Below are positions 41,543 through 51,022 of a stretch of DNA of 64,000 nt, one piece after another. The position numbers and the translations under genes were made by a program. The notes beneath the pieces were generated by a model that made no database searches, was not told where the DNA came from, and worked only from the letters and a program-made list of their open reading frames with translations. Origin of the DNA: Calidifontibacter indicus (lineage in GTDB: Bacteria; Actinomycetota; Actinomycetes; Actinomycetales; Dermatophilaceae); NCBI RefSeq assembly GCF_003386865.1, contig NZ_QTUA01000002.1, positions 1 through 64,000 on the forward strand, read 5' to 3'. Positions within the stretch are counted from its first letter, which is position 1; each line of letters opens with the position of its first letter.

Positions 41543-43228
41543 ATGAAGCGCCGCGCCGCGATGAAGAACGTGGAGAGCACGGCCGGTTCAGCGCCGGCGG
41601 TGCCGTTGTATCCGGTGCTGTCGGCGGAGGTCGACGACCAGGGGCAGGCGTGGTTCCAGGGCCGCCGGGTGGAGCTCGAGAACGGTGAGGAGCCACCGGC
41701 CGCGGTGATGCGGGTCGCTGCACAGGCGGCGGCTGCGAGGGAGGGCGCGGTGAAGGCCGTCCGAGTGCGGGCGGCGATGGGTGGCCAGGAGTGGCCGTTG
41801 ATCGTTGATGCGACAGGTCAAGTGTGGGACGCACCGGTTGTGACGCGGTCGGCTGTGTCGCGACGCCAGAAGGCCGGTTTGGTCGCTCTCCTGACTGGTG
41901 TGTTGGCCATTCCCGTGGGTGGGGCCGCGTCGATCGTGGGGTCGCGGATGTCTGACTCGGAGCCGTCGACGAGGACGGTGCGAACGGTGACGGTTGCTGC
42001 ACCGTCTGCTACGGCGACCCAGCTGCCCGTGCTGTCTCCTTCGGGGGAGCAGATGGTCGCCATGTGGTCCTCGGATGCTTTGGGCAACAGTGGGGCTGGA
42101 TCACTGGGTGCGTCGTCGACGTCGTCGCCGGCTGTCGCCCTGGGTTCGTGTGTCGCGACGGTGATGCGTTCCGGGCGCGATAGCGCGGTGCGGTGTTTGC
42201 GGGCCGATAACGGCGCTCAGGTGTGGTCGGTCCGTGTTGATGCTTCGGGGACCTCGTTGTGGCCGTCTGGTGATGGGGTCGTGGTCACCTCGTCGTCGCA
42301 GGTTCGCGTCTTGGATGCTCGAGGTCGTACGCGGGCCTCGCGCACGCTGGGAAATGGTGAACGACCGCTGTTGCTGGGTTCGGGTGTGGCGGTCCAGGTA
42401 TCGAGAACGACGGTCCTGATTGACCAGGCTGGCCGGTGGGTGCCGCGTGTTGTTCCGGTTGGAGCGTCCGTGGTGGGCACGCACGGTGAGGCTGCGGTGG
42501 TGGCTGACCGGTCGGGTCAGGTGTGGTCGGTGACTGATGGGCGGGTGGCTCCGGCCGCGGCCCGGTTGGCGGCTCCCGTCCAGGGCGCGAAGCCGGCGGG
42601 TGTGCTTGGTCTGACGCCGGATGGTTTCTTGTACGGCTGGGAGTCGCCGGCTAGGGAGCTGGTGGTGCAGCGGTTCCGTGTGAGTGCGCCGACCCGGCCG
42701 GTGATGACGGCTCGTGTTCCTGGGGGAACTGGGGTGGGGTCTGGGTGGTCAGCCTCGACGGTGTCGGGGAAGGCAGTGGTGTCACCGGGGGGCCGGTTGG
42801 CGGTCATCGAGGACTATCTGGTGGATCTTTTCTCGGGTCAGGCGCGGGTGTTGCCGAAGGGGTGGCTCACGACTCGCGTTCTTGATGAGCAGGTCTTCGG
42901 GCAGGCCAGTGGCTCTTCGGTCGTGGTGGATGCGCAGGGGCGCACCTTGTGGAGTGTGGATGCTCCGTCCGGGGTCGACGTGGGTGTTCCTGCGGCCCAG
43001 ATTTCCGGTGTCTCGTTCATTCCCGCCTCGGTGGGGTCCGAGACCCGTTTGTACGCGACGCGCACTGTCCTTCCTGGTGGTGCTGGTAGTGCGTCGTCGC
43101 CTTCGTCTGTGCCGTCGTCGACGGCCACCTCCTCCTCCCTCCCCTCTGGGCGGTCGGCGACGGCACAGACCCCCTCTTCTTCGGTTCGACCGTCCTCGAC
43201 GGCTTCGAAGGGCGGTGGTGCGAAGTGA
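41543..43228 (+). CDS. Membrane-anchored beta-propeller protein of the transfer operon
   Basis: A 561-residue protein. About 105 cytoplasmic residues are followed by a single membrane segment (AGLVALLTGVLAIPVGGAAS, about 110-130). The extracellular part contains repeated strands of PQQ-like propeller type (LWPSGDGVVVTSSSQVRVLD, HGEAAVVADRSGQVWSV) and ends in a Ser/Thr-rich tail. First gene of the operon. Its stop overlaps the next start. No exact family; it probably belongs to the outer part of the secretion apparatus. Confidence 0.7.
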   Translation: MKRRAAMKNVESTAGSAPAVPLYPVLSAEVDDQGQAWFQGRRVELENGEEPPAAVMRVAAQAAAAREGAVKAVRVRAAMGGQEWPLIVDATGQVWDAPVVTRSAVSRRQKAGLVALLTGVLAIPVGGAASIVGSRMSDSEPSTRTVRTVTVAAPSATATQLPVLSPSGEQMVAMWSSDALGNSGAGSLGASSTSSPAVALGSCVATVMRSGRDSAVRCLRADNGAQVWSVRVDASGTSLWPSGDGVVVTSSSQVRVLDARGRTRASRTLGNGERPLLLGSGVAVQVSRTTVLIDQAGRWVPRVVPVGASVVGTHGEAAVVADRSGQVWSVTDGRVAPAAARLAAPVQGAKPAGVLGLTPDGFLYGWESPARELVVQRFRVSAPTRPVMTARVPGGTGVGSGWSASTVSGKAVVSPGGRLAVIEDYLVDLFSGQARVLPKGWLTTRVLDEQVFGQASGSSVVVDAQGRTLWSVDAPSGVDVGVPAAQISGVSFIPASVGSETRLYATRTVLPGGAGSASSPSSVPSSTATSSSLPSGRSATAQTPSSSVRPSSTASKGGGAK

Positions 43229-43875
43229 GCAACGCAGTTCGTCGGATTCACCGATGCGTTCCGGGGCTCCTGGTCGGCGCGGTCGCCTGGGCGTGCCTGA
43301 CCGGGTGCGGCGACGACACGGCCCCGTCCGGTGAGACCCGGACGGTGACGGTGACGGCGTCAAGTCCGGTGTCGGTTCCGACTCCCTCGACCGCGACCAC
43401 TCACGCAGGGGAGCTGAACTCGTCGTCTTCTTCTCCGGCTTCGTCGTCGTTGTCGTCGTCGAGTGCTGTTTCTCGTGATGAGGAGGGTGAGTGGCAGACG
43501 ACTCCGCCGGCCACCCACGGGCCGGGTTCGCTGCCTGCCGACAGTGAGCGGGCCTTGCGGGCGGCCGCGAAACGGTTTGTCGAGCTGTGGGCTCGTCCCA
43601 CGGTGGGGGAGAAGGCGTGGCGGGGCGCGTTGAACCCGTTGATGACGCCGCGGGGACGGTCACTGATCCAGTGGACGGACCCGGCGAATGTGCCGGCGTT
43701 GCGGATCTCGGGTGAGCCACAACGGGTGCCTGAGGGGTCGACCACGGGGGCGTTTCCGGTGATGGTGCCGACCGCGCAGGGGAATGTCGTGGTCAACCTG
43801 GTGCCTGCTGCTGCTGGTGGCCCGAGCACGTCCTGGCTGGTGGAGGGCTTCACCTTGCCGCAGGGGATGCATTGA
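43225..43875 (+). CDS. Lipoprotein of the transfer operon
   Basis: A 216-residue protein from a GTG overlapping the preceding stop (GTGA). The signal peptide ends in the lipobox AWACLTGC, so Cys28 would be lipidated. A Ser-rich linker (about 40-80) leads to an NTF2-like or TcpC-like domain (SERALRAAAKRFVELWARPT, LVEGFTLPQG). Likely an extracellular channel component, as in TcpC/VirB8-type proteins of Gram-positive systems. Confidence 0.7.
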   Translation: MSNAVRRIHRCVPGLLVGAVAWACLTGCGDDTAPSGETRTVTVTASSPVSVPTPSTATTHAGELNSSSSSPASSSLSSSSAVSRDEEGEWQTTPPATHGPGSLPADSERALRAAAKRFVELWARPTVGEKAWRGALNPLMTPRGRSLIQWTDPANVPALRISGEPQRVPEGSTTGAFPVMVPTAQGNVVVNLVPAAAGGPSTSWLVEGFTLPQGMH

Positions 43876-45560
43876 TGAACAAGATCGTGGTCGGTGTCGT
43901 GGCCGGTTTCCTTGGCTTGGTGCTGTTGATCGCGGTCCTTGTGGCGCCTGGCGTTGACGAGGACGAGACGTCAGCGGTGTGCGACCCCGCCCTCGCGGCC
44001 TGGGGTGGCACCGCAACGGGTCCGGTGCGGCTGCCGATGGTGGGCCCTGGCGTGGTGACGAGCAATTTCGGGATGCGAGTGAACCCGGGCGGGATCCTCA
44101 AGGGCACGTACATGCTGCACGCCGGGATCGATATCGACGGCAACGGGACGCAGATCGTGGCCGCGATGGCAGGCCGGGTGGTGACGGTCCGCAACGACCG
44201 CTACTCGGGGCATCAGGTTCAGGTCGACGTCGGATCGGGAACCCGGATGGATTACAACCACCTGGTGACCGGGTCGGCCAAGGTCAAGGTCGGTGACACC
44301 GTGTGGCCCGGCCGGTTGATCGGCACCGAGGGTGCAACGGGCAACGTCAACGGTGTTCACCTGCATTTCGGGATCTTCGTGGGCGGGAAGGCGACTGATC
44401 CGCGGCCGTGGATGGCTCAGCACGGGGTGACTCTGCCTGCGGTGGGTGGCCGCGTGACCGGTGCGCCGGCGGCCGCGGCACCCCCGGCCCAATCGGGCCC
44501 GGGCGGGTCGACGCAGTACGTCGGGCTGGGGAAGGTTCAGCCACAGACGGTGTCGGTGGCGAACCGGGTCGGGCCGATGTTCAACATCAAGACGGTTGGC
44601 GGGTACCGCCCGCCGCCGACGTCGGGCCCGAACTATGACCCGCAGGGTCATCAGGCCGGGCTGGCTTTGGATTTCATGACCAACGACATCCCGAACGGGA
44701 AGGCCACCGGCGACAAAGTTGCCAAGTACCTGCAGGACAACGCCGGGGCGCTGGGGGTGCGCTACATCATCTGGTATCAGCGCGTCTGGCGCGCTGAGCG
44801 TCCCGGTTCGGGATGGACCCCGATGGCTGACCGGGGATCGGTCACTCAGAACCACAAGGACCACGTGCACGTTTCGCTGCACGGCGCCCAGGGCGCGGTT
44901 CGCCCGGTGAGCCTGGAGGGTGCCGGGGGGCAGCTAACGAAGCAGGGTCAGGGCACCGCGGCCTGGGCGTCGTGGATGCCGAAGTCGGTGGGTCCCTATG
45001 GGCGTGAGCAGGTCGCGAACGCGGCCCAGATCATCAAGGCCGGCTTGGACATGCGCCTGGACGCCAAGGCGATCACCATCGCGGTGATGACGGCGATGGG
45101 CGAGTCGTCGCTCCAGGTGCTCGACCGCGGGGACGCGGCTGGTCCGGACTCCAGGGGCCTGTTCCAGCAGCGAGACAACGGTGCGTGGGGCAGTTACGCG
45201 GACCGGATGACCCCGTACATCTCCGCGCAGAACTTCTTGAAGGTGCTGCGGACGTTCGACTACGCCTCGATGCCGCCGACGCTGGCGGCGAATCGGGTGC
45301 AGCGCAACGCCGACGCGAACTATCACGGCGCGTTCTGGGCGGATGCGGTGCAGATGGTGGCCGCGTTGACCGCGAACCCGGAGTTGTTGCGGCAGCTGCC
45401 GGTGTCGGGTGGCAGCGGGCTGGCCGGTCCGTGCCCCGAAGGCCCGTCCAGTGACCCAGCGGGCGACACCAAGGTTGCGGCGGGTCAGAACCCACCGCGC
45501 TTCATCGCAGGAATCGAGGCTCACCGCTGGGCGCGTGAGCAGAGGGGAGTGAAGGCATGA
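43875..45560 (+). CDS. Cell-wall hydrolase of the transfer system (M23 and lysozyme-like domains)
   Basis: A 561-residue protein with N-terminal membrane anchor (VVGVVAGFLGLVLLIAVLVA). The LytM/M23 peptidase domain has the zinc ligands in MLHAGIDIDG and VHLHFGIFVGG (about 77-170). Next comes a domain with ALDFMTNDIPNGK and HKDHVHVSLHG (about 260-335), and last a lysozyme-like region (TAMGESSLQ, SRGLFQQRDNGAWGSY). It would open peptidoglycan locally for channel assembly, as VirB1/TcpG-type enzymes do. The stop and start overlap by one base at 43875. Confidence 0.85.
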   Translation: MNKIVVGVVAGFLGLVLLIAVLVAPGVDEDETSAVCDPALAAWGGTATGPVRLPMVGPGVVTSNFGMRVNPGGILKGTYMLHAGIDIDGNGTQIVAAMAGRVVTVRNDRYSGHQVQVDVGSGTRMDYNHLVTGSAKVKVGDTVWPGRLIGTEGATGNVNGVHLHFGIFVGGKATDPRPWMAQHGVTLPAVGGRVTGAPAAAAPPAQSGPGGSTQYVGLGKVQPQTVSVANRVGPMFNIKTVGGYRPPPTSGPNYDPQGHQAGLALDFMTNDIPNGKATGDKVAKYLQDNAGALGVRYIIWYQRVWRAERPGSGWTPMADRGSVTQNHKDHVHVSLHGAQGAVRPVSLEGAGGQLTKQGQGTAAWASWMPKSVGPYGREQVANAAQIIKAGLDMRLDAKAITIAVMTAMGESSLQVLDRGDAAGPDSRGLFQQRDNGAWGSYADRMTPYISAQNFLKVLRTFDYASMPPTLAANRVQRNADANYHGAFWADAVQMVAALTANPELLRQLPVSGGSGLAGPCPEGPSSDPAGDTKVAAGQNPPRFIAGIEAHRWAREQRGVKA

Positions 45561-46207
45561 AGTTGTTGAAGGCGACTCCGGAATCCGAGCACCGGGGGAA
45601 GCGGCCGGCTCAACTGGTGAGCAACCCGTTCATCCGGGCCGAGGTCGAAATGGAGAGCGAAGCGCTGCAGCCGTTCGCTGAGCCCGACCCGCTGATTCTG
45701 GGTGATCGGGTTGTCGAGCCCGGGCCGCGGGCACCGCTGCACGCGAACCAGTCAGCGGCACCGCTGACGACCGGGCCGTTGCAGGTCTGGGGTTTGCATG
45801 GGGGAGCGGGTGCGTCGACGCTGACGACCTTGCTCTCCGAAGCGGGCTGCGATGTGGTCGACGCGGGCCGGTGGGATCCGTCGACGGCGATCGAAGGCCC
45901 GTGCGTGGTGGTGGCCACCACCCGTGGCGCGGGCCTGGCAGCGGTCAAGGCGTTCGCGCATGCCTGGCACACCGGCCAGTTGCCCGCCGCAACGGTGCTG
46001 GGTGTCGTGCTGGTCGACGACGCCCCACAACAGCCAAAGGCCATGAAGAAGGCCGCTCCCGGCGCGTCAGGGGTGCTGCCGAGGTTGTGGCGGATCCCGT
46101 GGTCCGAAGACCTCCGGATGGCCACGTCCCCCTCACCAGATCTTCCGCTGTCGTGGCGAACTCGCCTGTCCATCAAAAGCATTCACCGCACATACACCTC
46201 TTTGTAA
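45557..46207 (+). CDS. DUF6668 family protein (degenerate ParA-like)
   Basis: A 216-residue cytoplasmic protein. The segment LQVWGLHGGAGASTLTTLL is a Walker A-like loop lacking the lysine, and WDPSTAIEGPCVVVATTRGA follows, as in DUF6668 proteins of actinomycete conjugation clusters. The lack of the lysine suggests it does not hydrolyse ATP normally. Start overlaps the previous stop (ATGA). Confidence 0.75.
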   Translation: MKLLKATPESEHRGKRPAQLVSNPFIRAEVEMESEALQPFAEPDPLILGDRVVEPGPRAPLHANQSAAPLTTGPLQVWGLHGGAGASTLTTLLSEAGCDVVDAGRWDPSTAIEGPCVVVATTRGAGLAAVKAFAHAWHTGQLPAATVLGVVLVDDAPQQPKAMKKAAPGASGVLPRLWRIPWSEDLRMATSPSPDLPLSWRTRLSIKSIHRTYTSL

Positions 46208-46217
46208 GGAGAACATC

Positions 46218-46700
46218 ATGGAAGTTCCTGACGCAGTCGCAATCCCCGGTATCGACCGGTTCATGACCTACCTCGGGTGGGGTCTCTACACCGCTGGAAT
46301 GGCGGTGATGCTCGGCGTGATCTGTGGCGTGATCTGGATGATCGTCGGCGCCTTCCGTCGAGGCGCGTTCGAGGGCGGAAAGCTGATCTTCATCGGCTTC
46401 GTCGCGGGCGCGATCATCTCCAGCGCCGCGGTCCTGGTCGGTCAATTCCTGCAAGGCGTCCCTTCGATCACCCCGCAGGAGCCGCCGTGGCTGAACGCGG
46501 TCAACACCCTCATCGGCTGGGCCCTGTTCGGCGGTGGGCTCGCCGCGCTGGGTGCAGTCATCGCGGGCGCGGTGTGGCTGATCATCGGCGCCGTCCGGCA
46601 CGGCGTGTACGAGGGCATGAAGGCGATCGGTATCGCTCTGGTCGGTGCCGCTCTGCTCGGAACGATCAGCACCTGGTTCGGCTCGGTCCTCGCGTTCTGA
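46218..46700 (+). CDS. Small membrane protein with internal duplication
   Basis: A 160-residue protein of two similar halves: FMTYLGWGLYTAGMAVMLGV with MIVGAFRRGAFEGGKLIFIG, and VNTLIGWALFGGGLAALGAV with LIIGAVRHGVYEGMKAIGIA. Each half has two membrane segments. The ribosome site TAAGGAGAAC is strong, suggesting high production. It could be the pilin-like or VirB2-type subunit, but no pilin hallmark proves that. Confidence 0.7.
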   Translation: MEVPDAVAIPGIDRFMTYLGWGLYTAGMAVMLGVICGVIWMIVGAFRRGAFEGGKLIFIGFVAGAIISSAAVLVGQFLQGVPSITPQEPPWLNAVNTLIGWALFGGGLAALGAVIAGAVWLIIGAVRHGVYEGMKAIGIALVGAALLGTISTWFGSVLAF

Positions 46701-46744
46701 AAAACCCTGCACCGCAACCTGTTTGGTGACCGAGGAGGTCAAAC

Positions 46745-47545
46745 ATGTTCAACAAGAAGAACGCGGATAGCGGACCGCGGGTGGACGATCCGCGACCGTG
46801 GGGGATGCGTGGTGCCGGGTGGCCACTGTTCGCGGTTCCGGTGATGTTCCTGGTCGTGGTGGCGATGATCGCGGTCTTTGTGTTCGGTCGCGGCGGAGAC
46901 GACACGGCCTCGAGCGAGGCGACCGTCACCGTGACCCCCTCGGCACCACCAAACACAGCGGCACCCTCGACGCAGGCCCCGACCACCGCGACCAGCGAAC
47001 CCGCTCCGGGGGGGACATGCCCGACACCGAAGGAAGACACGGTGCCGGCGGACACCGTCGCGTGGAAGACGACCTGGGAGATCGCCGGCCAGGCGATTGC
47101 GCCGTTGACCGAGTCCGGTCCGAAGGTGAAGCAACCCGACGGGGTTCGGCGCTGCTTTGACCGCTCCCCACGCGGCGCGGTCGCGTTCGCTGCAAACGTC
47201 TACTTGGGTTTCACCCAGAGTCCGGAGGTTGCGCGGCAGGTCCACTTGCAGCAGATGACTCCCGGTGCGCACCGCGAACGGGGTCTGCAGAGCCCAGGGT
47301 GGTCGGATACCTCGGTTCAGTTCAGCATCGCCGGCTACCGAGTCTTGGCGTGGAGCCCGGACGCGGCACAGATCGAGCTGGCAGTGGCGGTGAGTTCACA
47401 GCCGGGGCAATGGTCGCTGGTCTCGCCGCGGATTGTGTGGAAGGACGGAGATTGGAAGGTTGACGGGACCAATGCCGGCCCTGCGCCGACGGTCCTGGAC
47501 TCGCTGGCGACCATGACCCGATGGGGCCCGGGGGAGTCCTCATGA
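46745..47545 (+). CDS. VirB8/TcpC-like membrane protein
   Basis: A 266-residue protein with one N-terminal membrane segment (WPLFAVPVMFLVVVAMIAVF, about 27-48), a Pro/Thr-rich linker, and an extracellular NTF2-like domain (RGAVAFAANVYLGFTQSPEV, IAGYRVLAWSPDAAQIELAV, WKDGDWKVDG). This is the layout of VirB8/TcpC proteins, which nucleate the channel. GAGGAGG ribosome site. Its stop overlaps the next start. Confidence 0.75.
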   Translation: MFNKKNADSGPRVDDPRPWGMRGAGWPLFAVPVMFLVVVAMIAVFVFGRGGDDTASSEATVTVTPSAPPNTAAPSTQAPTTATSEPAPGGTCPTPKEDTVPADTVAWKTTWEIAGQAIAPLTESGPKVKQPDGVRRCFDRSPRGAVAFAANVYLGFTQSPEVARQVHLQQMTPGAHRERGLQSPGWSDTSVQFSIAGYRVLAWSPDAAQIELAVAVSSQPGQWSLVSPRIVWKDGDWKVDGTNAGPAPTVLDSLATMTRWGPGESS

Positions 47546-49431
47546 ACCCGGTGGGTACGGCCGCAGTGCCAGGCGTCGACTTCGGCTGCATCATCAACCT
47601 CCCGGTGTGCGCCGCTGGGAAGCTAGGCGGCAAGGCCATCGACAAGGTCACCGATGGTGCTTGGGAGAAGATCGTTAAGGGCTTCCTTGAGGGCATGGTG
47701 ATGCTCCTGGAGAAGCTGTCGACGTTCTGGATGAAGTTCCCGGATCCGCAGATCACGGATGTGACCAAGCCTGAGGGCGCGATGATCGGGCCGATGCAGC
47801 TGCTGTCCGATCAGCTGTCGGGGTGGGTGGCAGTCTGCAGCCTGGTTTCAGTGGTCGTGTGCTGTGTGCGAGCGATCCGGCAGGTCTCGGCCCGACCGTT
47901 CAGCGAGGCCGCCATGTCAGTGCTGATGGTGGTGGCGGTGCAGCTCGGGCTTGCTGGAGCGGTCCAGGCCGGACTGGCCGCGACTTCGGCCCTGTCGGAG
48001 TCGCTGCTGGCCACCACGGGGAAGAACAAATCCTTGTCGGGGCTGGTCAGCGTGAACGACGCGATGTCTTCGAATCAGTCACTTGCGGTGTGGTTCATCC
48101 TGGCGTTGCTGGCCATCCTCTCCTCGCTGATGCAGTTGATGTTCATGCTGATGCGGGGGCCGCTGATCATGTTGCTGGTGCTGTGGATGCACTTCGCGGC
48201 CGCGACCGCAGCCAGTGATGAGGGGCGTGTCCGCGCCAAGAAGGTGATCGGTTTGTTGATCTCCTTCTTGATCTACAAGCCGGCGGCGGCGGCGATTTAC
48301 GCGCTGGGGTTCATGTTGATCTACGGCAACGGCACCGACGGTGCACCGTCCAAAGACGCGTTCATGAACACGATGTACGGGTTCATGACCGTGCTGATGG
48401 CGGCGATCGCGCTGCCGGCCGTGATCCGGTTCATCGTCCCGTTAGCTGCTGCCACGACCTCGAACGCGTTCTCCGGGGGCGCGGCCGCGGGAGCGGCTAT
48501 CGCTGCCGGGTCGGCGGTCGTGACGATGGGCAAGGCGGGTGCGGCCACAGGTGGTTCGTCGAGGGCCGCGCAGGGCTCGGCGGTGAAGTCGACCACGGGC
48601 CGGATGTCACAGACGGGCACCAGCACCGGACAAACCGGCGACGGTGGAAACCAAAGCCAGAGCGTTGGAATGAGATCCGCACCGGGCAGCCGGCAGGCCG
48701 CAGCTCTCATGGGTGGCGGCTCGAGTGGCGGCCTCGCTGGTGGTGCTCAGGGTCTGAGCGATCCGGGGCTGTCGAAGGGGGCGCCGAACGCGATCCCGTC
48801 CGACTCCGGGACGGCGCCAAACGCGATCCCGTCCGACTCCGGGACGGGCGGGTGGGGATCGGTCGGCGGTCCGGTCACGAAGACGACCGGGGCGAACACA
48901 GGCACGAATGTGTCGACGCCGCAGTCGTCCTCACCGATCCCAGCTGCACCGGCTGCTATGGCAACGGGTGGGCACGGTCAGAGCGCACCCAAGAGCCAGC
49001 CCGGTGCGACGAACGGTTCGACGAGCACCGTTCGCTCCGGTGCTGAGGCGAGCAGCGGGGGAGGACGCGCGGCCGGGTTCGGTTCTGCGCCTGCTGGGGT
49101 GCGGAGTGCGTACTCGGTCCCCGGGGGCGTCAGCAAGGGCGGCGGGACGAACCCGGCACCGGCTGCGCCAACGCCACCGGCTGCGCCACCGCGGCCGTCA
49201 CTGCAAGCACAGTCCGGCGGAACGGCGTCCGAGTCGTCGTGGCGACCGTCCGGGTCGCCGGCCTACGGCCAGGGCAGGGGTGGAACGACCCGTCCGATAC
49301 CGACCCGCCCAGGCGGGCAGGTGCCGCCGTCGCGGCGGGACCAGATGGCTTTGCCGTCGTGGGCGCGCGGGGCTGGTGAGGCGGGACGACGCATGTCGTC
49401 CTCGGACCAATTGATCCCTCCCGGCCACTGA
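47542..49431 (+). CDS. VirB6/TrbL-like integral membrane protein
   Basis: A 629-residue protein. After a short N-terminus (GCIINLPVCAAG) there are about six membrane segments (residues 90-310: VAVCSLVSVVVCCVRAIRQV, AVWFILALLAILSSLMQLMF), then a long Gly/Ser/Pro-rich tail. The tail contains the tandem repeat NAIPSDSGTAP and NAIPSDSGTGG. This fits VirB6/TrbL-type channel proteins. ATG overlaps the previous stop (ATGA). Confidence 0.8.
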   Translation: MNPVGTAAVPGVDFGCIINLPVCAAGKLGGKAIDKVTDGAWEKIVKGFLEGMVMLLEKLSTFWMKFPDPQITDVTKPEGAMIGPMQLLSDQLSGWVAVCSLVSVVVCCVRAIRQVSARPFSEAAMSVLMVVAVQLGLAGAVQAGLAATSALSESLLATTGKNKSLSGLVSVNDAMSSNQSLAVWFILALLAILSSLMQLMFMLMRGPLIMLLVLWMHFAAATAASDEGRVRAKKVIGLLISFLIYKPAAAAIYALGFMLIYGNGTDGAPSKDAFMNTMYGFMTVLMAAIALPAVIRFIVPLAAATTSNAFSGGAAAGAAIAAGSAVVTMGKAGAATGGSSRAAQGSAVKSTTGRMSQTGTSTGQTGDGGNQSQSVGMRSAPGSRQAAALMGGGSSGGLAGGAQGLSDPGLSKGAPNAIPSDSGTAPNAIPSDSGTGGWGSVGGPVTKTTGANTGTNVSTPQSSSPIPAAPAAMATGGHGQSAPKSQPGATNGSTSTVRSGAEASSGGGRAAGFGSAPAGVRSAYSVPGGVSKGGGTNPAPAAPTPPAAPPRPSLQAQSGGTASESSWRPSGSPAYGQGRGGTTRPIPTRPGGQVPPSRRDQMALPSWARGAGEAGRRMSSSDQLIPPGH

Positions 49432-49480
49432 CACACAAACCAAACCCGGCCCCCCCTTTTCGAACTTCAAGGAGTAGATG

Positions 49481-50995
49481 ATGACGACCGCTGATGAAGT
49501 GACCGGGACCAAGGAGCGGATCCGGTACGGCAACTTCCGCAAGCCTGGCTGGCCTGGATTGTTCAAGACCTCACCGGGTGAGAGCGCCGTCGTGGGTTTG
49601 TCGACGTTCCTGCTGGTGCCGTTGATGTTCTTCAAACTGTGGTGGCCGATGCTGGCACTGGCGGCGTTCGTGTTGCTGGTCGAGATCCCGTTGGTGTGGC
49701 CCTCACGCAAGGGCTCACGGGCCCACCGGCTCGCGCGACGTAGGGCGTTCAGCGCCGCGCGGCGTCGTGGGGAGACCGCGTTGGTGCAGGGCCCTACGGG
49801 TCGCACCCCGGATGGTCGGACCCGGCTGCCGGGTATGGCTGCACAGACGGTGCTGCACGAGTGGGAGACGAACCTGGGCGACCCGGTCGGGGTGATCGAG
49901 TGGCCCAAGTCGAAGCTGTGGACGGTCGCGGTGCGGTGCATGCCTCCGGGTCGTGCCGGGCGTGATCAGGAAACGATCGACCGCCTGGTCGCGTCGTGGG
50001 GTGGCTTCCTGGCCTCCCTGGGCCTGGAGCGGGTCGCGGGTGCGTCGGTGATCGTGGAGACCGTGCCCGGCGCGGGTCGGCGTCAGCGGGCCAGCGCCAC
50101 CCGTGGCCTGGTCGAGGGTGCACCGGAGTTTTCCCGGATCGCGTTGGAGCAGGCTCTCGCGGGGGAGGACGACTGGGAACCGATGACCCGTGTGTGGGTC
50201 ACGATCACCTTCGATGCGCGTCGCACGTTGGGTTCCAGGCCGCGCACCGAGGAACAGATGCGCACGTACCTGTCCGGTCGACTGCCGTTCATCCTGGGTG
50301 ACATTCGGACCACGGGGGCCGGCGAAACGGCTCGGTTCTGCGACGCGCAGGAACTCATCGACACCGTGCACGGGATGGTCAACCCCTCAGCCGAGGCCGC
50401 GATCGACGAGGCCCGTCAGACTCGACGCGGGACCGGGCTGGACTGGCGTGACGCCGGCCCCATGCTCGCGCTGGAGCATTACGACCGGTGGGAGCACGAC
50501 GGCGCGGTGTCGCGGTCGTGGGTGATGCTCAGCCCGGCGCGTGGTGAGCAGACAGATGAGGCGTTGGACCCGCTACTTGCTCCGCACGCGGAGGTTCAGC
50601 GCAAGCGGGTCGCGGTCCTGTTCCGTCCGGAGGAAGCAGTGAAGTCCGCGCAGTCCGCCGAAGCTCAGGTGAAGTCGGCCTCGTTCGGTGCCTCCAAGAA
50701 CGAGCGTCTGACGTCCCGGCAGCGCGACGAGCTGACGGCTGCGCGGAAGACCGAGGACGAGGAATCAGCCGGTGCCCTGCTGCAGCGGTTCTCGATGATC
50801 GTCACCGCAACGGCCTTCTCCGATGAAGAGCTGGAGTTCTCCAGCAACACCATCGAAGGGTTGCTGGATCGTCGCCGGCTGCGTCACCGCATCGCGTACG
50901 GGTCACAGACCGTCGCGGCGATGGCCTCGACGCCCATCGGCCTGGTGGTCGCCCGCGAAACCAAGCTGCCCGACGTCGTCCGCGACGCCCTGTAA
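49481..50995 (+). CDS. SCO6880-like protein (VirB3/PrgI-like N-terminus)
   Basis: A 504-residue protein; the ATG at 49481 is six bases from AAGGAG. Two membrane segments near residues 37-75 (VVGLSTFLLVPLMFFKLWWP, MLALAAFVLLVEIPLVW) are followed by a large cytoplasmic part (WTVAVRCMPPG, VWVTITFDARRTLG, QRFSMIVTATAFSDEELEFS). This matches the SCO6880 family always found beside a VirB4-like ATPase. It may supply the VirB3 and VirB4 N-terminal functions. Confidence 0.82.
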   Translation: MTTADEVTGTKERIRYGNFRKPGWPGLFKTSPGESAVVGLSTFLLVPLMFFKLWWPMLALAAFVLLVEIPLVWPSRKGSRAHRLARRRAFSAARRRGETALVQGPTGRTPDGRTRLPGMAAQTVLHEWETNLGDPVGVIEWPKSKLWTVAVRCMPPGRAGRDQETIDRLVASWGGFLASLGLERVAGASVIVETVPGAGRRQRASATRGLVEGAPEFSRIALEQALAGEDDWEPMTRVWVTITFDARRTLGSRPRTEEQMRTYLSGRLPFILGDIRTTGAGETARFCDAQELIDTVHGMVNPSAEAAIDEARQTRRGTGLDWRDAGPMLALEHYDRWEHDGAVSRSWVMLSPARGEQTDEALDPLLAPHAEVQRKRVAVLFRPEEAVKSAQSAEAQVKSASFGASKNERLTSRQRDELTAARKTEDEESAGALLQRFSMIVTATAFSDEELEFSSNTIEGLLDRRRLRHRIAYGSQTVAAMASTPIGLVVARETKLPDVVRDAL

Positions 50996-51022
50996 ACGAG
51001 ACGAACTGTTGAGGAGCCAGTG

